Shown: one piece after another, positions 26,588-35,845 of the stretch
Layout: every line of letters begins with the position of its first letter
Position numbering within the stretch: the stretch's first letter is position 1
Source of the DNA: Saccharomonospora marina XMU15
GTDB lineage: Bacteria; Actinomycetota; Actinomycetes; Mycobacteriales; Pseudonocardiaceae
Length of the DNA stretch: 64,000 nt
Assembly: GCF_000244955.1 (NCBI RefSeq)
Contig: NZ_CM001439.1
Coordinates: 5,451,234 to 5,515,233 of the forward strand
Reading direction: 5' to 3'
The notes under the pieces: model-generated
The model's input: the letters and a program-made list of their open reading frames with translations, nothing else
What the model was told of the DNA's origin: nothing
The model's database searches: none
Position numbers and translations under genes: made by a program

Positions 26588-26959
26588 CTAATCGGACCCG
26601 TAGAAACCGGGGATGCAGCCGACCCCGCCGTTCCAGTAGGCATCGACCACCCTCCAGCGGATACCGCCCTGCAGATCGCTGATCCCGGGACCGACGCAGC
26701 GGGCGTGGCCGCCGCCGAGGATGTCAATGACATCGAGCATGACGGTGGATCCGGTGCCGCCGTCACAGTGGCGGTACTTGGCAAAACCGAGGTAACCGCA
26801 AGCCTCCCTGGCGGACGGTGAACTCGCCGAGTGCGCGCCAGCAGCGGCCGACGCGGTCCCGGTACCGGCGAATGAACCGCCGACGGCCAGGACGGCGAGC
26901 GCGAGCCCTGTCGCGGCGGTCCGAACGCGGTGGCGGGAAGGGTGTGTCGAAGCTGGCAT
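26588..26959 (-). CDS. Small secreted protein with conserved cysteines
   Basis: A 123-residue protein with a signal peptide (AATGLALAVLAVGGSFAGTGTASA, cut after ASA) and a mature part with four Cys (ACGYLGF, HCDGG, RCVGPG, GCIPGF). It resembles small exported actinobacterial proteins of the DUF6355 type, which I recall only from their pattern of Cys and aromatic residues. Function is not known. It stands alone between two regulators. Confidence 0.55.
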   Translation of the reverse strand: MPASTHPSRHRVRTAATGLALAVLAVGGSFAGTGTASAAAGAHSASSPSAREACGYLGFAKYRHCDGGTGSTVMLDVIDILGGGHARCVGPGISDLQGGIRWRVVDAYWNGGVGCIPGFYGSD

Positions 26960-27414
26960 TCGTGTCCTCCAAAAATAGTGGCGTCACGATGGGATATGTG
27001 TGCTGATGCGGGTCGAGTTCGAACACCCGCGAAAGTGGATCTTTACGCTCACCGGTCCATTCAGGATCTGCCAACATGTGCCGGAGATGCTTTACAGTGG
27101 GCCGATTCGCATACCTCCACTCTGGACTGTGCTGGCTTACTCGGGAACGAATCGACGAGGACAAAGTTGTCCTGTTCTTGTCCCGGTCCTGTCCCAATCC
27201 TGTCCAGATGAGAGCGATTCTCAGCAGCGTCGATCCGCATTCCTGAGCAGTAGATCGTCATCGCTGGTGGCATTCCTGGCGTATCGAGTAAGCGTTATCA
27301 GTCGGCACTTGAACAGGCCAACTTCCAGGTCCGACCAGGAAGCAGATCACCAGCGCGTCGCTTCCCCAAACGAACCGGTGGCGTTGGGAAGGAGTGTGGC
27401 GAGCTGCTTGGTCT
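26960..27414. other. 455-base spacer, no gene seen
   Basis: Upstream of the secreted-protein gene the sequence is lower in GC and has no protein-like frame on either strand. It likely carries that gene's promoter. No repeat or RNA gene was recognised. Confidence 0.4.
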
Positions 27415-29697
27415 TCAGACCACCAGGTCGTCGCTGTCCCGCAGGCGGGCGTTGAGGGTGGCGATTCGCAGGTGGATGTCGAGCGCGCGGGGATCGTGCA
27501 GGGTTTCGAGGATGGTGGCAGCCTCGCGGTAGGAATCGCGGGCGCGCTCCGGCTCGCCCAGGGCGGCGAGGGTTTCGGCGCGGGCGATCAGGGTTTCGGC
27601 TTCTCCCCAGCGTTCGCGTCCGGCGCGACGGAGCTTGAGCGCGGTGTCGAGATGGGTCAGCGCGATCCGGTGCTGCCGTTGCTGGAGCAGGAGCAGTCCG
27701 TAGTGGTGGTGGGCGAGGCTGAGCACGGGTGGGGAGGGCACTTTCTGGGCGTGGTTGAGAGCTTGCATTGCTGCCCGGGTCGCCGATGCGGTGTCGCCGG
27801 ATGCGTGGTGCAGGCGGGCCAGAACGGCGCGGGTGAATGCGAGACCGAAGTCGAAGGTTTGTGCGGCGAAGAGTGTGTCGGCCATGGCGAAGCAGTCTTG
27901 GGCTTCCTGATGCAGGGCCTGCGCGAGGTAGGCCGCGCCGAGGGAGAAGGCAGTCCAACCCCGTTCGCGGTCGGTGTGGCCGAGTTCGGTGCGTAGCCGC
28001 AGTGCCTCGCGAAGGTTGGTCACGGCCTCGTCGGTACGTCCGAGTTCGTGTTGGGCCCAGCCCAGGCTGTGCAGGCACCAGGCGATACCCCGCTGGCTGT
28101 CGAGCCTGCGGGCGGCGGCGAGGCTTTCGGTCGCCGCGGTCAGCCAGGTTCCCCAGTTCTTGGTCAGGTAGAAGTACGGCAGGAACAGCGTCGGCAGCAG
28201 CCACACCGCGTCGCCCGCAGCACGGCTACGGACGTGGCGGGCGATGTCGATCGCTGTCTGGACCTCGTCCTCGCACCAGGCGACCGCGCCGTCGTAGCCG
28301 CTGTCGGTGAACTTCAGCGGTTCGATGTCACCACCGTCTTCCGGGGCCAGCGCAGGCCCTGACCAATGCGGAGCCAGCGCGTTGCTGGCATTCCAGGCGG
28401 TCGCGATGTACCAGCGCAGCACACGATCGTGCGCACGCTCCACTTCGGATGGCGGCTCCTCGTCGATGGCCCGCTGGGAGGCGTAGGCGCGCAGCAGGTG
28501 GTTCATGCGCATCCGGCCCGCCTGGGCGTTATCGAGAAGGTGCGCGTGGCGCAGCACGCCGAGCGTGTCCCGTGCGGCGGCAACGTTCAAACCGGTAAGC
28601 GCGGCCGTGGACTCGGCGCTGGCGAGATGGGCAGGGCTGACACCCAGCAGTCGGAACACCCGTCGCTCCTGTGGCGGCAGGGCGAGGTAGGACACGTCGA
28701 GCACGCTATGGATGTTGGTCGTGGGATCCGACGAGCTGAACAGATTCAGCCGGCCTTCCGTGGTGGCCAGCCTGTCGGCGAGTTCGCTCAGCGAGCCGTG
28801 GCGACGCTCGCGGATGTGCTCGGCCGCGATCAACACGGCCGCAGGCAGGCGCCCGCATCGGCGCACCATGGCCTCGGCGGCGGCCTGATCCGCGTTCACC
28901 CGGGCGTCGCCGAGTCGTCGGCGCAACAACGTGAGCGCCTCATCCGGGCTCAGCGGGGCCAGTTCGAGGTGCAGGCCGCCGCTGCGCAGCAGCAAGGTTG
29001 ATTGGTGCTCGCGGCTGGTGATAACCACGGCACTGCCCGCGCCGGGCAGCAGGTGTTGGATCTGTTCGTAGCCTGCGACGTTGTCGAGCACAACCAGGGC
29101 GGGCCGCTGCGCGAGCAGCGACCGGTACCGCGCGGCGCGATCGGCGAGGGTGCCGCGCAGAGCCTCGCTCCCGGCGCCGAGGGCTCGCAGGAACGCATCC
29201 AGCACCTCACCGGGATCAGCGGGCACGCCGGGGGCCAGACCACGCATGTCGGCATACAAGCACCCGCCGTCGAAACGCCGCTCCACCCGAGCAGTCCATC
29301 GCAGCGCCAGCTCAGTCTTGCCGACCCAGAAACCGCCCTCGATCACGACGGTCAGTGCGACGCCGGGCTGGTCATGTGCGATCAACGCGTCGTCCAGCTG
29401 GCGCAGGTAGTCCTCGCGCCCGACGAACTCGGCCGCCGCGGGCGGCAGCTGCCTCGGCCGCGGTGGTGCGACTCGGTCGGCGTCCTGGAACAGCGCGATC
29501 CGCTCCAGCTCCCCATCGGCGTCCAGCACCTTGTCGATCTTGCTGACCACGGCAGGCAGCAACCGGCGCCGCCCGTGCATCATCTTGGACAGGTAGCTCG
29601 GGCTGTAGTTCGCCTTCGCCGCCACGTCCTCCAATGTCATACCTCTCTCCCGCAGCAAGCGATGCACCGCCGCAGCGAAACAGTTGATCGACCTCAT
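27415..29697 (-). CDS. XRE-NB-ARC-TPR transcriptional regulator
   Basis: A 760-residue regulator. Residues 1-60 form a helix-turn-helix of the XRE kind (MTLEDVAAKANYSPSYLSKMMHGRRRL). An NB-ARC NTPase follows with P-loop GGFWVGKTE, then a winged-helix linker (PPQERRVFRLLGVSP), and the C-terminal 350 residues are tetratricopeptide repeats (YLTKNWGTWLTAATES..., HSLGWAQHELGRTDEAVTNLREALRL...). Such proteins act as ATP-switched activators in actinobacteria, often for secondary metabolism. The ATG at 29697 has GGGGAGGAG directly in front. The P-loop has Phe-Trp instead of the usual small residues, but Gly-Lys-Thr is intact. No clear target operon is next to it. Confidence 0.8.
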   Translation of the reverse strand: MRSINCFAAAVHRLLRERGMTLEDVAAKANYSPSYLSKMMHGRRRLLPAVVSKIDKVLDADGELERIALFQDADRVAPPRPRQLPPAAAEFVGREDYLRQLDDALIAHDQPGVALTVVIEGGFWVGKTELALRWTARVERRFDGGCLYADMRGLAPGVPADPGEVLDAFLRALGAGSEALRGTLADRAARYRSLLAQRPALVVLDNVAGYEQIQHLLPGAGSAVVITSREHQSTLLLRSGGLHLELAPLSPDEALTLLRRRLGDARVNADQAAAEAMVRRCGRLPAAVLIAAEHIRERRHGSLSELADRLATTEGRLNLFSSSDPTTNIHSVLDVSYLALPPQERRVFRLLGVSPAHLASAESTAALTGLNVAAARDTLGVLRHAHLLDNAQAGRMRMNHLLRAYASQRAIDEEPPSEVERAHDRVLRWYIATAWNASNALAPHWSGPALAPEDGGDIEPLKFTDSGYDGAVAWCEDEVQTAIDIARHVRSRAAGDAVWLLPTLFLPYFYLTKNWGTWLTAATESLAAARRLDSQRGIAWCLHSLGWAQHELGRTDEAVTNLREALRLRTELGHTDRERGWTAFSLGAAYLAQALHQEAQDCFAMADTLFAAQTFDFGLAFTRAVLARLHHASGDTASATRAAMQALNHAQKVPSPPVLSLAHHHYGLLLLQQRQHRIALTHLDTALKLRRAGRERWGEAETLIARAETLAALGEPERARDSYREAATILETLHDPRALDIHLRIATLNARLRDSDDLVV

Positions 29698-29856
29698 GCT
29701 CCTCCCCCCGAGAAGATCAGCCTCCCCAGCACGCCGGTGAAGAAGCGTCACGGGCACCTGCCCGTTCTCCTTGGCTACGGCGAACATCGGGCCTGGCTGT
29801 GTGTGGCACGGGCCGGATCTCCGCCCAGACCGTTCCCCAAAGCCGCTGTGTCCGAT

Positions 29857-29868
29857 ATAGTTGACTAT
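29857..29868. promoter_or_regulatory. ATAGTTGACTAT palindrome in divergent regulator intergenic region
   Basis: A 12-bp palindrome (ATAGT-TG-ACTAT) between two divergently transcribed regulator genes. A half-site ATAGT recurs at 29929-29933. It could be an operator for either regulator, and TTGACT inside it could serve as a -35 element. Prediction only. Confidence 0.35.
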
Positions 29869-29962
29869 GGAGATCGAGCGTAAGGTGAACCGATCCGGGT
29901 GTCAATTATTTCGGACTGCTTGACCCCAATAGTCTGATAGAGCTGAACCCCGACAAGGGAAG

Positions 29963-30382
29963 GTGTGGGAGCAGTTGGCCACGTCGGAACAGCGAGCTGG
30001 CGACACGTTCGCCATGAAGTTCGACCGCCTCTTCAGCAGCGTGAAACGCGAGGACGGCACGCAATACTCGAAGGCGGAGGTCGCCGAGAAAATCGGGGTA
30101 TCGAAGGGCTACATCTACGACTTGCTCAAAGGCAAGTCCGAGCCCAGCCATGGACTCGTGGTGAAGATCGCCGCGTTCTTCGGTGTCGAGTTGGAGTTCT
30201 TCAACGACTCCGCGAGAGGCCGGGAGCTGAACCGGCAGCACGAGCTGCTCGCGAAGTTGGGGGACAACAACGTGCGGCGGATCGCCGCTCGCGCGAGTCA
30301 GCTTTCCCCGGACAAGCTACGTAGCGTGATGGAGTACATCGACTTCCAGGCTCACCGGGATACCGACGACTCGTCCGGGTGA
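29963..30382 (+). CDS. EspR-like XRE transcriptional regulator
   Basis: A 139-residue protein. The N-terminal helix-turn-helix (YSKAEVAEKIGVSKGYIYDLLKGKSEPS, then AAFFGVELEFFND) and the C-terminal helical part (DNNVRRIAARASQLSPDKLRSVMEYID) have the architecture of mycobacterial EspR, which binds DNA as a dimer of dimers. GTG at 29963 has GGGAAGG just upstream; ATG at 30014 (MKFDRL) is an alternative. It heads a cluster with a hydrolase, an ImmA/IrrE protease and a MAB_1171c-like membrane protein. In other actinobacteria such regulators sit beside ImmA/IrrE proteases, which may cleave them. Confidence 0.75.
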   Translation: MWEQLATSEQRAGDTFAMKFDRLFSSVKREDGTQYSKAEVAEKIGVSKGYIYDLLKGKSEPSHGLVVKIAAFFGVELEFFNDSARGRELNRQHELLAKLGDNNVRRIAARASQLSPDKLRSVMEYIDFQAHRDTDDSSG

Positions 30383-30474
30383 ACCGTGTGGTCCGGCGTC
30401 GCTGTGGCGTGGACAAGGATTCTCGGAATTGCCGATGATTGCTTATCGACATCAACCAGGGGAGTCGGTCGGTA

Positions 30475-31302
30475 GTGCAACGTGGGCAGCAGGGGACGAT
30501 CGCGACCGAAGGCGCGGAGCTCTACTACGAGTCGTGTGGCGAAGGTCCTCCGGTGCTGATCATTCAAGGCGGTGTGGGCGAGGCGGGCGCGACCGCGCAA
30601 CTCGCCGAAACACTCGCACAGCATTATCGGGTGATCTCCTACGATCGCCGTGGCCTGTCGCGAAGCCCCGCCTCCGTCGAGGCGCCACCGATCGCGATGT
30701 CACTGCACGCCGCCGACGCGGCGGCACTGTTGACGGCGGTGTGCCGGGAACCGGCCCGCGTGGTCGGCGCCAGTATCGGTGCGCTGATCGGGCTTCATCT
30801 GGCAGTGCAGCATCCCGGGCTCGTCGCAACGTTGGTCGCGCACGAGCCTCCGATGAGCGCCGTGGTCCACGATCCGGCACAGGAGGCGGCGCTGGACCGG
30901 GTGGCCGACCTGGCTCGCCAGGACGTCCGGGCAGCTATTCGGCACATGGCGTCCCTCACCGGTAACGGCCAGGCGGTCGCCGAGGAGGGAGCTCGCCCGG
31001 CCCCGCCGATAGGCGACATCGATACCACCCTCAGCCACTTCTTTCACCATGACTTTCCCGCGGTGCGAGCAGCGACCTTGGATGCCGCCCAGATCGCGGC
31101 CGTGGCAGGCTCGACCACGATCATCCCCACCGGTGGCACGGCGTCCCGTGGCCAGTGGGAGTACCGGTGCGCCGCCCACCTCGCACACGAACTGGGCCGC
31201 ACCCTGATCGAACTCCCCGGAGGACACAACGGACTGATCAGTCACCCATGGGCTACCGCCGCTGAGCTCAGACGTCTGTTCACACAGGCAGAATCGTCAT
31301 GA
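30475..31302 (+). CDS. Alpha/beta hydrolase
   Basis: A 275-residue alpha/beta hydrolase fold. The nucleophile elbow GASIG has Ser in GxSxG, with an oxyanion HGG-like turn (IIQGGVGEAG) and a C-terminal His in GGHNGLI. The substrate cannot be told. GTG at 30475 is chosen for the upstream AGGGGAG; the frame is open to a TTG at 30439. It ends with ATGA into the ImmA/IrrE gene, so the two are coupled. Confidence 0.75.
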   Translation: MQRGQQGTIATEGAELYYESCGEGPPVLIIQGGVGEAGATAQLAETLAQHYRVISYDRRGLSRSPASVEAPPIAMSLHAADAAALLTAVCREPARVVGASIGALIGLHLAVQHPGLVATLVAHEPPMSAVVHDPAQEAALDRVADLARQDVRAAIRHMASLTGNGQAVAEEGARPAPPIGDIDTTLSHFFHHDFPAVRAATLDAAQIAAVAGSTTIIPTGGTASRGQWEYRCAAHLAHELGRTLIELPGGHNGLISHPWATAAELRRLFTQAESS

Positions 31303-31847
31303 AAGGCGAGGTCGGGGCCAGAGGGTGGCGTAACGACCTCCAACTGCGCCGCGGAGTGAGGAGACTCCTGCGGGAGCTTCGCATCGACACACCGCTCGAT
31401 GTGCGGGTGCTCTGCGACCGGCTGGCTGAGCATCGACGTCGTCCCATCAAGCTCATCCCCTACCCGTTGCCGGCACCCGGCGTGTTCGGCCTGTGGATCG
31501 CTACCGTGGACGCCGACTACATCCTGTATCAGAAGGACACCACCACAGCCCACCAAGAACACATCATTCTGCACGAGATCGGCCACATCATCAGCGGCCA
31601 CGGCAGCGACGAGAACGACAACGACGTATGGAGCGCGATCTTCCCCGACATTCCACCCGAGACAGTGCGACGCGCCCTCCGCCGAGACAGTTACGGTCCC
31701 GTACACGAACGCGAAGCCGAGATGGTGGCAACGGTCATCAAGGAGTGGGCGACCCTCCTTGAGGCGCTGCGGATCTCCCCGGACCGCAAAACCGCTACTG
31801 CCCGGCGACTCCAAGGCGCCTTCGACGACCATCAAGGATGGCTCTGA
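31299..31847 (+). CDS. ImmA/IrrE-type zinc metallopeptidase
   Basis: A 182-residue protein with HEIGH at residues 92-96, the zinc motif of ImmA/IrrE proteases, and a downstream EREAEMVA with the third ligand Glu. These enzymes cleave a partner repressor, usually an XRE protein encoded nearby. The EspR-like regulator two genes upstream is the natural candidate. It overlaps both neighbours, so translation is probably coupled. Confidence 0.85.
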   Translation: MKGEVGARGWRNDLQLRRGVRRLLRELRIDTPLDVRVLCDRLAEHRRRPIKLIPYPLPAPGVFGLWIATVDADYILYQKDTTTAHQEHIILHEIGHIISGHGSDENDNDVWSAIFPDIPPETVRRALRRDSYGPVHEREAEMVATVIKEWATLLEALRISPDRKTATARRLQGAFDDHQGWL

Positions 31848-33019
31848 TGGTCGTGGCGAGCGTCGTCATGTGGGCCGCCTCGGCGATCGCCGTGATATGG
31901 AAGACCTCTCAACTCCTCCGCGCTCCGCACGAGAAGGACCTGCGTGTGGTCACCACCTGCGTCGCCCTGGTGTTCCTCGCACTGTCGGCGCAGCTCGCCT
32001 TCAGCCTCGCCCGATCGCCGGAGTACTTCCCGAGCCAGTTCCCGAAACTGATTCAGAATGTGATCCTCACGTTCTTCTTCGCACTGCTGATCGTGCTGCT
32101 GCAATCGGCTGTGTCCCCGTCGATGGTGAGCTCCCGAGGACCCCTTGAGGTCGCGCTCGCGCTGCTGACCAGCGCCGGGCTCATCGCCACCTTCGCCGCG
32201 ACCAACCCCGCCATTCGCGGTGCCAGCTACGAAGGCACCCACGACAACGACCCGGCAGTGCTGACGTTCTACTTGATCGGCAACGTCTACCTGGCCTACG
32301 CGACAGCGCGCGGCGCCTACCTCGCCTGGAGCGCAGCCAGCCACACCCGCTCCCGCGCCCAGCTGAGCCTGCGTGTGGCCGCCGCCGGGCTCGTGGTGTG
32401 CTGCGTTGGAACACACCTGCCACGCTCGATCTCTACCTCCGGACGCCTCACACTGGGAACAGACCCACTGCCGGGCACAGGAACATGGACAACCCCGCTC
32501 CTGGCGACCGGCATCGGTGTCTTCTTCATCGGGGTCGGCTATCCCGGCATACGAACAGGCATCGTGAAAACACGCTTGTGGTTCGAGGTACGCTGCCGCT
32601 ACCGGCAACTACGGCCCCTGTGGACGGCAGTATGTGACCGGTTTCCCAACATCGCACTATTCCCACCGACACACCCGATCCGCGAGGCCTTCCACATCCG
32701 CCAGATGAGACTGCGCTACTACCGACGAGTTATCGAATGCCGCGACGGCCTGGTCTGCCTCAGCCCCTACATCACCGAGCCAGCCGACGCCACCAAGACC
32801 CCAACTCGGCAAGCAGAACTGGTCCGGGACGCCCTCGACCGTAGCGCCCAGGCAACGCAAGTATCACCGGTCTCCGTGATCGCCGCCCCGGCAGCCGACG
32901 GAATGGACGCCGACACACAAGAACTGCTCGCACTGTCCCGCGCACTCGATCGCCAACGCCGTATGCGTCAACGGCATCGATCGTCGCGCCCGCCTGGGTC
33001 TTCAGCCGCATCCACGTGA
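31838..33019 (+). CDS. MAB_1171c-like polytopic membrane protein
   Basis: A 393-residue protein with about seven hydrophobic helices in the first 240 residues (VVASVVMWAASAIAVIW, VVTTCVALVFLALSAQLAF, VILTFFFALLIVLLQSA, and so on) and a basic soluble tail (RLWFEVRCRYRQLRPLW...). This layout matches the MAB_1171c family of putative transporters that are linked to ImmA/IrrE and XRE genes in actinobacteria. ATG at 31838 overlaps the protease gene by ten bases; ATG at 31847 is possible. Substrate unknown; a sensor role is equally possible. Confidence 0.72.
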   Translation: MALMVVASVVMWAASAIAVIWKTSQLLRAPHEKDLRVVTTCVALVFLALSAQLAFSLARSPEYFPSQFPKLIQNVILTFFFALLIVLLQSAVSPSMVSSRGPLEVALALLTSAGLIATFAATNPAIRGASYEGTHDNDPAVLTFYLIGNVYLAYATARGAYLAWSAASHTRSRAQLSLRVAAAGLVVCCVGTHLPRSISTSGRLTLGTDPLPGTGTWTTPLLATGIGVFFIGVGYPGIRTGIVKTRLWFEVRCRYRQLRPLWTAVCDRFPNIALFPPTHPIREAFHIRQMRLRYYRRVIECRDGLVCLSPYITEPADATKTPTRQAELVRDALDRSAQATQVSPVSVIAAPAADGMDADTQELLALSRALDRQRRMRQRHRSSRPPGSSAAST

Positions 33020-33375
33020 GGCAGCACTGGTTCGACCATAGGGACCCACCAATCGCGGAACCCGGATACTCGCTGCGGGACAGCGTTGGCTTCGGGCTTG
33101 TTCAAGTCTTGGAGGACCTGCTCGAAGAGCACCGTCGGCTCTGAACCTTCCGTGGTATCGCGTGTCATTTGCGAGTTTCCGCAGTGGGTGTCGGCTTCCG
33201 CGCTTCGAATACTGGCCGAGGACAACTCTTGCGGTGGCCTTCGGTTCTCGTCGAATGCAGATCACTGCTCTCGCGCGCTCGGTGACGGCGCCATTGCCTG
33301 CGGGGGCGGTAGCTTGGACTCTGGGCTGACGGTTTCGGGTCATACCTGTGAGGAATGTGCGTTGCGGCGCCCATG

Positions 33376-33870
33376 TCAGGCCACCTCTCGCAGGGGCACT
33401 TCACCCGTGTCCGTAGGGTCAACCAGCCGAGGTGGTGTCGGCTTGGGCGTGTGGTGGCGAACGTGGCGACCGTGTGCTTCGTGATCCTGGACCGTCGAGG
33501 TCAACGTCACCTGAACCCGCTCGGTAGCGTCCGCGCGTGTTTCGGATTCCGCTGAGTGTGGTGTGGCAGCGGGTCCCGGATGTCGCCGAGGCTCTGGCTG
33601 AGCATCTGAATTAGCCAGTCGCGCATGGATTTCGATCGCTTCGCGAAGCGCCCCGCGCAGGCGCCCCGTAGCAAGCGGATCGAATACCGCTTTCCCTGCC
33701 CCGTTGAACGTCAGCTGGGGACCGCGTTCGCCCACTGACACCCGGACATGCCCCCGCCGCCCGTCCTCGTCTCGGCATGGCACCGTCCATGCTTGCGGAT
33801 TCGGTTGCCATCGTAGCCGTGCGAGCAGGGCCAGTACTCCATGGCGTCGTTGTCGGCTTCCTAGCCTCAT
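33376..33870 (-). CDS. Hypothetical protein divergent from the XRE/DUF397 pair
   Basis: A 164-residue protein. The middle (TVPCRDEDGRRGHVRVSVGERGPQLTFNGAGKAVFDPLATGRLRGALREAIE) has the beta-strand pattern of small actinobacterial proteins encoded beside XRE/DUF397 regulators. The tail is low-complexity. It shares the palindrome-containing intergenic region with the regulator at 34099. Family not certain. Confidence 0.5.
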   Translation of the reverse strand: MRLGSRQRRHGVLALLARLRWQPNPQAWTVPCRDEDGRRGHVRVSVGERGPQLTFNGAGKAVFDPLATGRLRGALREAIEIHARLANSDAQPEPRRHPGPAATPHSAESETRADATERVQVTLTSTVQDHEAHGRHVRHHTPKPTPPRLVDPTDTGEVPLREVA

Positions 33871-33989
33871 CGCCGCTCCTAAGTGCGTTTGACGTGCCTA
33901 TTCGGGAGGTCTCCACCTCCGCTCCGCAGCCTAGCAGCTCGGCAATGTGCAAGGGCGGCGAATACATGGTCTAGATAATGTCGAACTTA

Positions 33990-34007
33990 CTCTGATAATT
34001 ATCAGAG
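33990..34007. promoter_or_regulatory. 18-bp perfect palindrome, putative operator
   Basis: CTCTGATAATTATCAGAG is a perfect 18-bp palindrome in an AT-rich stretch that is otherwise out of character here. It lies 91 bases upstream of the XRE regulator start and 119 bases from the divergent gene's start, with a -10-like GATAAT 16 bases away (33974-33979). It is a good candidate site for the XRE protein. Confidence 0.6.
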
Positions 34008-34098
34008 CCATATCAACCAGATGGGTGTTGTTATCGGCTGGTGGCGTACTCTGCGAAAAGATGTGCGGAGTCAGCCCGCGAGCATTGGAGAGGTCAGA

Positions 34099-34974
34099 AT
34101 GGCGACGCGGCCGGTGTCGAGCACGCTGCAGGCGTGGGAGCTGGGCATTCGGTTGCGGCAGGCTCGAAGGGATCTGGGGCTCACTGCCACCTCGGTAGCC
34201 AAGTCAGTCGGGATCGCCCCATCCAACTTCTCCGCGATAGAAGCGGGGAAGCGGCGTATCACCGCGAGCAAGCTTACCCAGTTGGCAGAGATCTACGAAC
34301 TCACTGAGGCAGAACGCGACCTGCTGCAAACCCTGCGCGGCAATGCCGAACAGCGCAACTGGTGGCACGACTACAGCGAGCTCTATAGCGAAGAGTTCCT
34401 GCGATTCCTGGGCATCGAGGCCGGCGCCAGCGGGGTTCGCGTGTGGTCCCCCATTGCGGTTCCTGGACTGCTGCAAACGAGCGAGTACGCCCGCGCGACG
34501 ATTCGTGCCGGGAGCCCCTACATCAAACCCGTGGACGTCGGGCCTCGGTTGGAGACCCGCCTGGCTCGTCAGGCCCTTCTCGAGGACGAACCACGCTTGC
34601 GTATGGACGTACTGCTGGGTGAGGCAGCGCTGCGCCAGAAGGTCGGCGGCCCCGCGCTGGGTCGCCAGCTTGACCGCCTCATCGAGGTTTGCAGCCGCGC
34701 CGACAGCACTGTGGACCTCCATGTCGTACCCTTCGCTGCCGATGCGCATCCGTTGATCGGTGGACCGCTGACGATGCTCAGCTTCGACAACGTGCTGCTA
34801 CCTGATCTGGTTTGGCAGGAGACCGCCATCACGGGGAATCTCATCGACAAACCGCAGGTCATCCGCGAGTGCTCAGCGAGTTTTGATGAAGTGTTCGAGT
34901 CAGTCGCACTCGATACTGCTCGGTCACTTGAGCTTGTCCAGCAGATCCGTAGTGAGTTGGGGGCCACATCATGA
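34099..34974 (+). CDS. XRE-family regulator with C-terminal DUF5753-type domain
   Basis: A 291-residue regulator. The helix-turn-helix is LRQARRDLGLTATSVAKSVGIAPSNFSAIEAGKRRI (in several pieces), and the C-terminal domain has the usual order WWHDYSELYSEEFLRFLGIEAGASGVRVWSPIAVPGLLQTSEYARA... of the DUF5753 family. GGAGAGG lies before ATG at 34099. It forms a pair with the downstream DUF397 protein, an arrangement found in multiple copies in actinomycete genomes and tied to development and antibiotic control. Confidence 0.85.
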   Translation: MATRPVSSTLQAWELGIRLRQARRDLGLTATSVAKSVGIAPSNFSAIEAGKRRITASKLTQLAEIYELTEAERDLLQTLRGNAEQRNWWHDYSELYSEEFLRFLGIEAGASGVRVWSPIAVPGLLQTSEYARATIRAGSPYIKPVDVGPRLETRLARQALLEDEPRLRMDVLLGEAALRQKVGGPALGRQLDRLIEVCSRADSTVDLHVVPFAADAHPLIGGPLTMLSFDNVLLPDLVWQETAITGNLIDKPQVIRECSASFDEVFESVALDTARSLELVQQIRSELGATS

Positions 34975-35351
34975 ACTCTCACCCAGAGACTCCAGGTAGC
35001 GCCGTATGGGTGTACACGGACTGGTTCAAATCACGCTTCAGCCCGTCACAGGAAACGTGCGTGGAAGTCCGCTTCGACGGGCCTTTGGTCCATCTGCGCG
35101 ACAGCAAGGATCTTGAGATTGGGCCCGTGATCAGCATCTCGGTGACTGAGTGGCAGGGCTTTGTCGACGAGGTTTTGGGGGTCGCAGCGGCTGGTAGTAA
35201 CCATGCCGTGCGGATCGAGCACCTTGATGACGGAGCCGTCCGGCTTCGAGCGATCCGGGGCGGCGTGGCCCTGACCTACACCTCGAGCGAATGGGCCGCG
35301 TTCACCGCGGGAGCCCGGCATGGCCAGTTCACCGTCGTGGCTGCCGGGTAG
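34971..35351 (+). CDS. DUF397-family protein
   Basis: A 126-residue protein that appears to carry two DUF397-like repeats. The first contains CVEVRFDGPLVHLRDSKD, and the second VRIEHLDDGAVRLRAIRGG then YTSSEWAAFTAGARHGQF. DUF397 proteins are the small partners of XRE/DUF5753 regulators and probably modulate them. ATG overlaps the regulator stop (ATGA). Confidence 0.8.
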   Translation: MNSHPETPGSAVWVYTDWFKSRFSPSQETCVEVRFDGPLVHLRDSKDLEIGPVISISVTEWQGFVDEVLGVAAAGSNHAVRIEHLDDGAVRLRAIRGGVALTYTSSEWAAFTAGARHGQFTVVAAG

Positions 35352-35425
35352 CTCGGGCTGGACGCGGTTGCCGGATCCGCGTGCCTTGGTCGGTGCCGTC
35401 TTTCATTGGTTGAGGCCGATGGTGG

Positions 35426-35845
35426 CTATCCGCTTGTCCACCGCACGTTGGTGGGTCGTTCGGTGGTGTGTAGGAATTCCACGAGCGCTGTGGTGAATTG
35501 ATCAAGTGGCAAGCCTGACCCTGCGGGGAAGTCTTCATCGTCGAACTCGCATCCAGCGGAATCCGGGTCACCGACCGGGAATGCCTTGGTGTTGTCCTGG
35601 TCCTGGTGGCTGAGGTAGCCGAAGCCGTCCACCACTGCGGCGAAGACGTCATGATCTGTGAAGCCCTGTTCCGCATCCGCGAGTGGCCGGTCGTTGTGGA
35701 TCACGCGGATGGAGTCGGCGTACGGGTCCGCGGCGGCGACTCTGGCGGCGAACGCCGCGACGTCTTGTGGTGTCCGCAGGGTCGTGTTCTTGCCTTCATA
35801 GGCGCCGTCCGGATGGGTCACGGCCCAGCCTGCGGTGATGCTCAT
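35426..35845 (-). CDS. Imm1-family immunity protein (DddI-like)
   Basis: A 139-residue protein that ends LPLDQFTTALVEFLHTTERPTNVRW, the C-terminal signature of the Imm1 family, whose members block SCP1.201/DddA-like deaminase toxins. ATG at 35845 has GGAG in front and overlaps the stop of the full toxin frame (ATGA), the usual toxin-immunity arrangement. It remains intact although the toxin frame upstream is interrupted, so it may still protect against the same toxin from other cells. Confidence 0.75.
   Translation of the reverse strand: MSITAGWAVTHPDGAYEGKNTTLRTPQDVAAFAARVAAADPYADSIRVIHNDRPLADAEQGFTDHDVFAAVVDGFGYLSHQDQDNTKAFPVGDPDSAGCEFDDEDFPAGSGLPLDQFTTALVEFLHTTERPTNVRWTSG

Noticed and set aside
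33002-33225. Small minus-strand ORF after the MAB_1171c-like gene
   Set aside because: No family, overlaps the membrane-protein gene end, and only a weak ribosome-binding site (GGAA) for its internal ATG.
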